The translations under genes and the position numbers were made by a program. Under the pieces are notes generated by a model. It was not told the DNA's origin, did no database searches, and saw nothing but the letters and a program-made list of their open reading frames with translations. From the NCBI GenBank assembly GCA_937873665.1, contig CALMYW010000458.1, forward strand, positions 1 to 10,934: a stretch of 10,934 bases of DNA. Reading direction: 5' to 3'. Shown here one piece after another: positions 7,338-10,934 of this stretch; the stretch's first letter is position 1; every line of letters begins with the position of its first letter. This DNA comes from an uncultured Sphingorhabdus sp. GTDB lineage: Bacteria; Pseudomonadota; Alphaproteobacteria; Sphingomonadales; Sphingomonadaceae.

Positions 7338-7963
7338 CCGTCGTTGCCGTCACTCAGCGGGTCGATTCGTTTCCCGATCGTGATGAGACGCGCGATTCGC
7401 TGGACCAACGTATGACCATGTTCCTACTGGCGGCTGGTCAAACCCCCGTCACTGTGCCGAACTGCCTTCACAACGCCATGCCTGATGGGCGACGCGACTA
7501 CCGAGCGCTCGATGCTTGGTTTCGGAGTGTTTCCCCGGCGGCGGTTCTGTTGTCGGGCGGGAACGATATCGGCGAACACGTGGAACGCGACGCCACAGAG
7601 GGTTGGCTTTTAGACCACGCCGAAAGAAACGGACTGCCCGTCCTAGGAATCTGCCGTGGGATGCAGATGCTCGGCCATTGGGCGGGCGCGAAACTGAGCC
7701 CTATCCAGGGCCACGTTAGGACCCGGCACCGTCTATCTGGGGTGATCACGGGCGAGGTCAACAGTTACCACGATTACGCTCTGGCAGAGTGTCCGGATGG
7801 CTTCGAAGTGCTTGCTTGCAGCGACGACGGGACCATCGAAGCGATCCGTCATTCGGCCATGGGATGGGAGGGCTGGATGTGGCACCCGGAGCGTGAGCTG
7901 CCTTTCTCTGCCCACGACTTGGCTAGGACGAGGGCGCTGTTTGAGGCAGCGCCAAGGAGGTAG
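7334..7963 (+). CDS. Class I glutamine amidotransferase-like hydrolase, probable gamma-glutamyl-CDP-amidate hydrolase (Cj1417 type)
   Basis: The 209-residue protein is a stand-alone class I glutamine amidotransferase domain. The nucleophile C107 is in VLGICRGMQML, and H184 and E186 are in MWHPERE, completing the Cys-His-Glu triad. SGGNDIG (74-80) and NSYHDYA (143-149) are typical of the PuuD/gamma-glutamyl-GABA hydrolase branch. No synthase subunit or domain that would take ammonia from it is visible. In C. jejuni the equivalent Cj1417 cuts gamma-glutamyl-CDP-amidate (CDP-L-glutamine) to CDP-amidate and glutamate; its place between the glutamine-kinase-like and cytidylyltransferase-like genes supports that role. 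GTG at 7334 overlaps the previous stop by four bases, with GAGG at 7323-7326. A polyamine-pathway hydrolase would be the alternative from sequence alone. Confidence 0.85.
   Translation: MTVVAVTQRVDSFPDRDETRDSLDQRMTMFLLAAGQTPVTVPNCLHNAMPDGRRDYRALDAWFRSVSPAAVLLSGGNDIGEHVERDATEGWLLDHAERNGLPVLGICRGMQMLGHWAGAKLSPIQGHVRTRHRLSGVITGEVNSYHDYALAECPDGFEVLACSDDGTIEAIRHSAMGWEGWMWHPERELPFSAHDLARTRALFEAAPRR
7954..7960 (+). promoter_or_regulatory. Ribosome binding site AAGGAGG for the nucleotidyltransferase
   Basis: A full consensus AAGGAGG ends nine bases before the ATG at 7970 and directly precedes the stop of the amidotransferase gene. It fixes the start of the downstream gene and suggests it is strongly translated. 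Confidence 0.8.
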
Positions 7964-7969
7964 AGCGCA

Positions 7970-8689
7970 ATGAAAGCAATTATTCTTGCGGCTGGGCGCG
8001 GTAGCCGTATGAAGAGTTTGACTGAGGAAAAACCTAAGTGTCTGGTCGAGGTTCGCGGAAAAACCTTGTTGGATTGGCAGATTGACGCTATGCGGGCAGC
8101 CGGAATCCACGATATCGGCATCGTTACGGGATACAAGCGGGAGCTCTTGACAGGGCGTGGACTTGTGGAGTTTCACAATCCGCGGTGGGCCGAAACCAAC
8201 ATGGTCAGTTCTTTAGAATACGCTGGCGAGTGGCTCCGATCGGATTCCTGCATCGTCAGCTATTCGGACATCTTCTACGGGCCCGAAGCCGTGCAATCCC
8301 TCATGCAGTGTTCGGCAGCGCTCGCAGTCACCTTCGATCCGAACTGGCTAAGTCTATGGACGCGGCGATTTGGTGATCCGCTACTGGATGCGGAAACGTT
8401 CCGGATATCTTCGGATTATTACCTGATTGAGATAGGGAATAAGCCGCGTTCCGTCGAGGAGATTGAGGGCCAGTACATGGGCTTGTTGAAATTTACTCCG
8501 GAAGGATGGTCCGAAGTCGCACGTCTTCGTTCAACGCTGAACACAATGGAACGTGACGCGATGCATATGACCGGCACGCTCCAGATGGCTATAGAGGCTA
8601 ATGATGGACTCGCGATTGCGGCAACGCCATACGTGGGCGAATGGGCTGAATTCGACAGTGAAACAGACCTGGATGGCTACTTGGATTAG
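7970..8689 (+). CDS. Sugar-phosphate-type nucleotidyltransferase, probable CTP:phosphoglutamine cytidylyltransferase (Cj1416 type)
   Basis: The 239-residue protein has the NTP-transferase fold. The nucleotide-binding signature LAAGRGSRMKSLT (6-18) continues into KPKCLVEVRGK (21-31), NMVSSL (78-83) resembles LicC-type cytidylyltransferases, and D101 in YSDIFYG and D230 in EFD are the likely metal ligands. The short length and lack of a C-terminal beta-helix fit a CTP-using enzyme such as LicC rather than RmlA or GlmU. In C. jejuni the homologous Cj1416 joins CMP from CTP to phosphoglutamine. The direct partners of that step, kinase and hydrolase, are the two genes upstream, so the same role is inferred. 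The start is supported by a consensus ribosome binding site. A choline-phosphate or sugar-1-phosphate cytidylyltransferase is the alternative. A 91-bp gap follows, the largest within the operon. Confidence 0.83.
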   Translation: MKAIILAAGRGSRMKSLTEEKPKCLVEVRGKTLLDWQIDAMRAAGIHDIGIVTGYKRELLTGRGLVEFHNPRWAETNMVSSLEYAGEWLRSDSCIVSYSDIFYGPEAVQSLMQCSAALAVTFDPNWLSLWTRRFGDPLLDAETFRISSDYYLIEIGNKPRSVEEIEGQYMGLLKFTPEGWSEVARLRSTLNTMERDAMHMTGTLQMAIEANDGLAIAATPYVGEWAEFDSETDLDGYLD

Positions 8690-8780
8690 GCGGGCCGGCT
8701 TGGGTGGCTGGAGTGCTGTCCCTAAAGAAAGCCGTAACTCCGATATAGTGCTAACTTGGGTGCTAAAAAGAAAGTTGGAC
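8690..8780. other. 91-bp gap before the ketoisomerase gene
   Basis: This is the only non-coding gap of any size inside the operon. It separates the phosphoramidate genes from the amino-sugar genes. I see no strong hairpin with a T-run and no good -35/-10 pair; GATATA at 8743-8748 is the nearest thing to a -10 box. A secondary promoter is possible but not shown. Confidence 0.35.
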
Positions 8781-9218
8781 ATGAGAAAATTGAGCGAGAC
8801 ACCTCATCTCGACCAGGTCCGGCTAATCGAGTTCCCGCAGATTCATGATCCGCGTGGCGATCTGACCCCAATTGAGAGTGGGCGAACGGTACCCTTTGAG
8901 ATTGCCCGCGTTTACTACGTTTACAACGTTCCGGTCGACGCGCTGCGAGGCGGGCATGCCCACAGGAAATTCGAGGAAGTGCTGATCGCGCTTTCTGGAA
9001 GCTTCCGAGTGGTTGTCGATGACGGACACCGTAGGGAGGAATACTGGCTGAGGGACCCTGGACAGGGTCTGTATATCGGCCGAATGGTCTGGCGGGAACT
9101 AGATAGTTTCAGCCAAGGAGGGGTCAGCATGGTTTTGGCGTCGCACCATTTCGATGAAGCTGACTACTATCGCGATTATGCAGAATTCACTAGCGCAGTT
9201 ATGGATTCGGCCGAGTGA
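8781..9218 (+). CDS. fdtA: dTDP-4-keto-6-deoxyglucose 3,4-ketoisomerase (FdtA/QdtA, WxcM-like cupin)
   Basis: The protein (145 residues from the chosen start) is a single cupin domain of the FdtA/QdtA family, which moves the keto group of dTDP-4-keto-6-deoxy-D-glucose from C4 to C3. Family hallmarks are [11 protein letters not shown] (22-32), VYYVYNVP (44-51), RGGHAH with the active-site histidines (56-61), and the terminal [10 protein letters not shown] (124-133). The start is ATG at 8781, which gives the usual family length. The frame is open further upstream (to 8601), but that part overlaps the previous gene and lacks family similarity; GTG codons at 8748 and 8760 are weaker alternatives. 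The ribosome binding site is only the purine-rich AAAAAGAAAG. It overlaps the aminotransferase gene by GTGA. FdtA and QdtA differ in the C4 configuration of the product, which I cannot resolve by eye. Confidence 0.9.
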   Translation: MRKLSETPHLDQVRLIEFPQIHDPRGDLTPIESGRTVPFEIARVYYVYNVPVDALRGGHAHRKFEEVLIALSGSFRVVVDDGHRREEYWLRDPGQGLYIGRMVWRELDSFSQGGVSMVLASHHFDEADYYRDYAEFTSAVMDSAE

Positions 9219-10309
9219 TTCCGCTTCTTGATGTAGGAGCCGCTTATCGGGAATTGAAACATGAAATCGATGCTGCGATTCAGCGTGTTCTGGACAGCGG
9301 GTGGTACATCTTGGGGCCCGAGGTCGAGGCCTTTGAAGTCGAATGGGCGGCGTACTGCGGTGCCCGTCATGCGGTAGGTGTCGCGAACGGCCTCGATGCA
9401 CTTACCCTAGCGCTCAGAGCCTTGGAGGTCGGACCGGGTGACGAGGTGATCGTCCCTTCAAACACCTACATCGCGACATGGTTAGCCGTTACTGCAGTGG
9501 GTGCCAAGCCAGTTCCAGTGGAACCAGATCCCGTGACTTACACGATTGGCGCTGAGCGGATGGCGGAAGCAATCACACCAGCCACCAAGGCACTTCTCCC
9601 CGTCCACCTCTACGGAAGCCCTGCTGACCTCGACCCAATTCTATCGCTCGCCACTCAGTACGGATTGAGCGTTATTGAGGACGCTGCCCAATCCCACGGT
9701 GCACGTTACAAAGGCCGGCGCATTGGTGGACACGGCGATGCCGTGTGCTGGAGTTTCTATCCAGGAAAGAACCTCGGTGCTTTTGGTGACGCGGGTGCGG
9801 TCACCTCTAACGATCCTGAAATCGCGGACCGCATCCGGATACTGCGGAACTATGGAAGTCGACAGAAATACGTCAACGAGGTTCCCGGTGTGAACTCGCG
9901 ACTGGACCCCCTACAGGCTGCCGTGTTGCGGGTTAAGCTCCCTCACCTCGACAGTTGGACTGATCGCCGACGGCAGATCGCAGATGAATACGCGAAGGGC
10001 TTGTCTGAAGCCAACGTCGTCCTTCCTCACACCCCGGATTGGGCTGATCCGGCTTGGCATCTTTATGTAGTCCGCTCGACAGATCGCGACCGATTGGAGA
10101 GTCGTCTCGGCGATGCGGGCGTCGGCACACTAGTCCACTATCCGATTCCTCCTCATATGCAGTCGGCCTATCAGCAACTCGGCTTGAACCCCGATGACTT
10201 ACCGTTTGCCAGGGCGCTGGCGGACGAAGTGCTAAGCCTCCCGATGGGTCCCCACCTTTCTCCATCCGATGTGAGTGTGGTCATCGACGCTGTTCGGGCG
10301 GCCGTTTGA
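9215..10309 (+). CDS. fdtB: dTDP-3-keto-6-deoxyhexose 3-aminotransferase (FdtB/QdtB, DegT/DnrJ/EryC1/StrS family)
   Basis: The 364-residue protein is a PLP-dependent sugar aminotransferase. The phosphate-binding NGLDAL is at 58-63, ED in [11 protein letters not shown] gives D156 to contact the PLP ring nitrogen, and K185 in [17 protein letters not shown] forms the Schiff base. [10 protein letters not shown] (227-236) and HYPIPPH near 311-317 are further family motifs. It would transfer an amino group, usually from glutamate, to C3 of the FdtA product. The product is then the substrate of the acetyltransferase encoded at 1999. The GTG start overlaps the stop of the isomerase gene (GTGA), and its own stop overlaps the next start (TTGA). 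Length is normal for the family. The immediate isomerase neighbour makes the 3-amino specificity likely. Confidence 0.92.
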   Translation: MIPLLDVGAAYRELKHEIDAAIQRVLDSGWYILGPEVEAFEVEWAAYCGARHAVGVANGLDALTLALRALEVGPGDEVIVPSNTYIATWLAVTAVGAKPVPVEPDPVTYTIGAERMAEAITPATKALLPVHLYGSPADLDPILSLATQYGLSVIEDAAQSHGARYKGRRIGGHGDAVCWSFYPGKNLGAFGDAGAVTSNDPEIADRIRILRNYGSRQKYVNEVPGVNSRLDPLQAAVLRVKLPHLDSWTDRRRQIADEYAKGLSEANVVLPHTPDWADPAWHLYVVRSTDRDRLESRLGDAGVGTLVHYPIPPHMQSAYQQLGLNPDDLPFARALADEVLSLPMGPHLSPSDVSVVIDAVRAAV

Positions 10310-10934
10310 GCGACTCCTCGTACCGCGCGAGCCTTCGCTCATCGGCGATGATCGGCGGATCACAGGTGGTAACCGTTTTGGCGAGCCTTGCCAAGATGAA
10401 GGTGGCGGCTGTGGTTCTGGGGCCAGCAGGCGTCGGTTTGGTCGGTCTATTTATGAACCTGATTTCCACCGCCGCCTCAATTGCTGCACTTGGGACCGCC
10501 ACAACTGGCGTGCGGCAGGTAGTTACTTCAACTGCCGATACCCGTGGGGAACTTGCAGTAGCGACTACTAGGCGGGCTCTGTTCCTGGGAAGCACAGTGC
10601 TTGCCATCACGGGAGCGGGCCTGTTCTGGGCATGCAGGAGCTGGATCGCACGAATTTTTCTATCGGACGAATCACTTGCCGACGATGTTGGGTGGCTATC
10701 AATCGGAGTTGCGCTCACCGTGTTGGCGAGCGCGCAGGTAGCACTTCTGACTGGACTCCGTCGCGTAGGCGACCTCGCGCAGATCAACATTGCGGCGGGG
10801 ATAGTCGGCGGGCTGGTCAGCGTGCTGGCGCTCTATTTGTGGCCTGCCCAAGGCGTTGTCGTGTTAGCTGTGGTTGCCCCGGCATTTTCCTTTATTTTTG
10901 GCCGTCTTCTAATAATCCGACTCGGTAAACCGGC
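10306..10934 (+). CDS. wzx: Wzx-type polysaccharide flippase, N-terminal part, cut by window edge
   Basis: The frame is open from TTG 10306 to the last base, giving 209 codons of a membrane protein. Residues 15-70 ([12 protein letters not shown], then [18 protein letters not shown] and ATTGVRQVV) closely follow the N-terminus of the WzxE/RfbX branch of polysaccharide flippases, MATE-like transporters that move undecaprenyl-linked repeat units across the membrane. Hydrophobic segments fall near 15-30, 38-62, 91-110, 131-150, 161-179 and 183-199; about half of the usual 400-480 residues are present. The TTG overlaps the aminotransferase stop (TTGA), fitting the coupling elsewhere in the operon; ATG at 10348 is the alternative and would remove 14 polar residues. 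Its presence indicates Wzx/Wzy-style or similar lipid-linked export of the glycan made by this operon. Confidence 0.85.
   Translation, partial: MSDSSYRASLRSSAMIGGSQVVTVLASLAKMKVAAVVLGPAGVGLVGLFMNLISTAASIAALGTATTGVRQVVTSTADTRGELAVATTRRALFLGSTVLAITGAGLFWACRSWIARIFLSDESLADDVGWLSIGVALTVLASAQVALLTGLRRVGDLAQINIAAGIVGGLVSVLALYLWPAQGVVVLAVVAPAFSFIFGRLLIIRLGKP

Noticed and set aside
7334..7963. Putrescine catabolism hydrolase PuuD
   Set aside because: The family is right, but no other putrescine genes are present and the gene is coupled to the kinase and nucleotidyltransferase genes.
8601..8780. N-terminal extension of the ketoisomerase frame up to 8601
   Set aside because: It overlaps the nucleotidyltransferase gene, lacks similarity to the cupin family and would make the protein about 60 residues too long.

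Overview
The window looks like an accessory cell-surface polysaccharide locus of a high-GC Gram-positive bacterium. An actinomycete is the best guess, because the transposase codons are strongly GC-rich and GTG and TTG starts are common. This is inference from composition and gene families; nothing in the window fixes a genus.

Layout, all on the + strand. (1) Positions 1 to about 1661 hold an IS1380-family insertion sequence with an apparently intact DDE transposase; its left end is cut off by the window. (2) About 340 bp without a recognisable gene leads into the operon. (3) From 1999 to the right edge is one tightly packed, co-directional operon: an FdtC/QdtC-type sugar N-acetyltransferase, a TagF-like CDP-alcohol phosphotransferase, an adenylylsulfate-kinase-like enzyme, a SAM methyltransferase, a glutamine-kinase-type phosphotransferase, a class I glutamine amidotransferase, a small nucleotidyltransferase, an FdtA/QdtA-type 3,4-ketoisomerase, a PLP sugar aminotransferase, and the first 209 codons of a Wzx-type flippase.

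Two pathways are interleaved. The outer genes (1999-2496, 8781-9218, 9215-10309) are the last three enzymes of dTDP-3-acetamido-3,6-dideoxyhexose (Fuc3NAc or Qui3NAc) synthesis. The inner genes match, family by family, the Campylobacter jejuni route to the O-methyl phosphoramidate (MeOPN) capsule modification: glutamine kinase (Cj1418), CTP:phosphoglutamine cytidylyltransferase (Cj1416), gamma-glutamyl-CDP-amidate hydrolase (Cj1417), CDP-amidate kinase (Cj1415) and a methyltransferase (Cj1419/Cj1420 role). The TagF-like protein at 2468 is a plausible transferase for the activated phosphoramidate.

The proposed picture is that this organism builds a surface glycan with a 3-amino-3,6-dideoxy sugar, decorates it with an (O-methyl) phosphoramidate group, and exports lipid-linked repeat units through a flippase. 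A complete P-N bond pathway of this kind in an apparent actinobacterium is the main discovery candidate. The assignments rest on family recognition and gene order read by eye, not on a database search.
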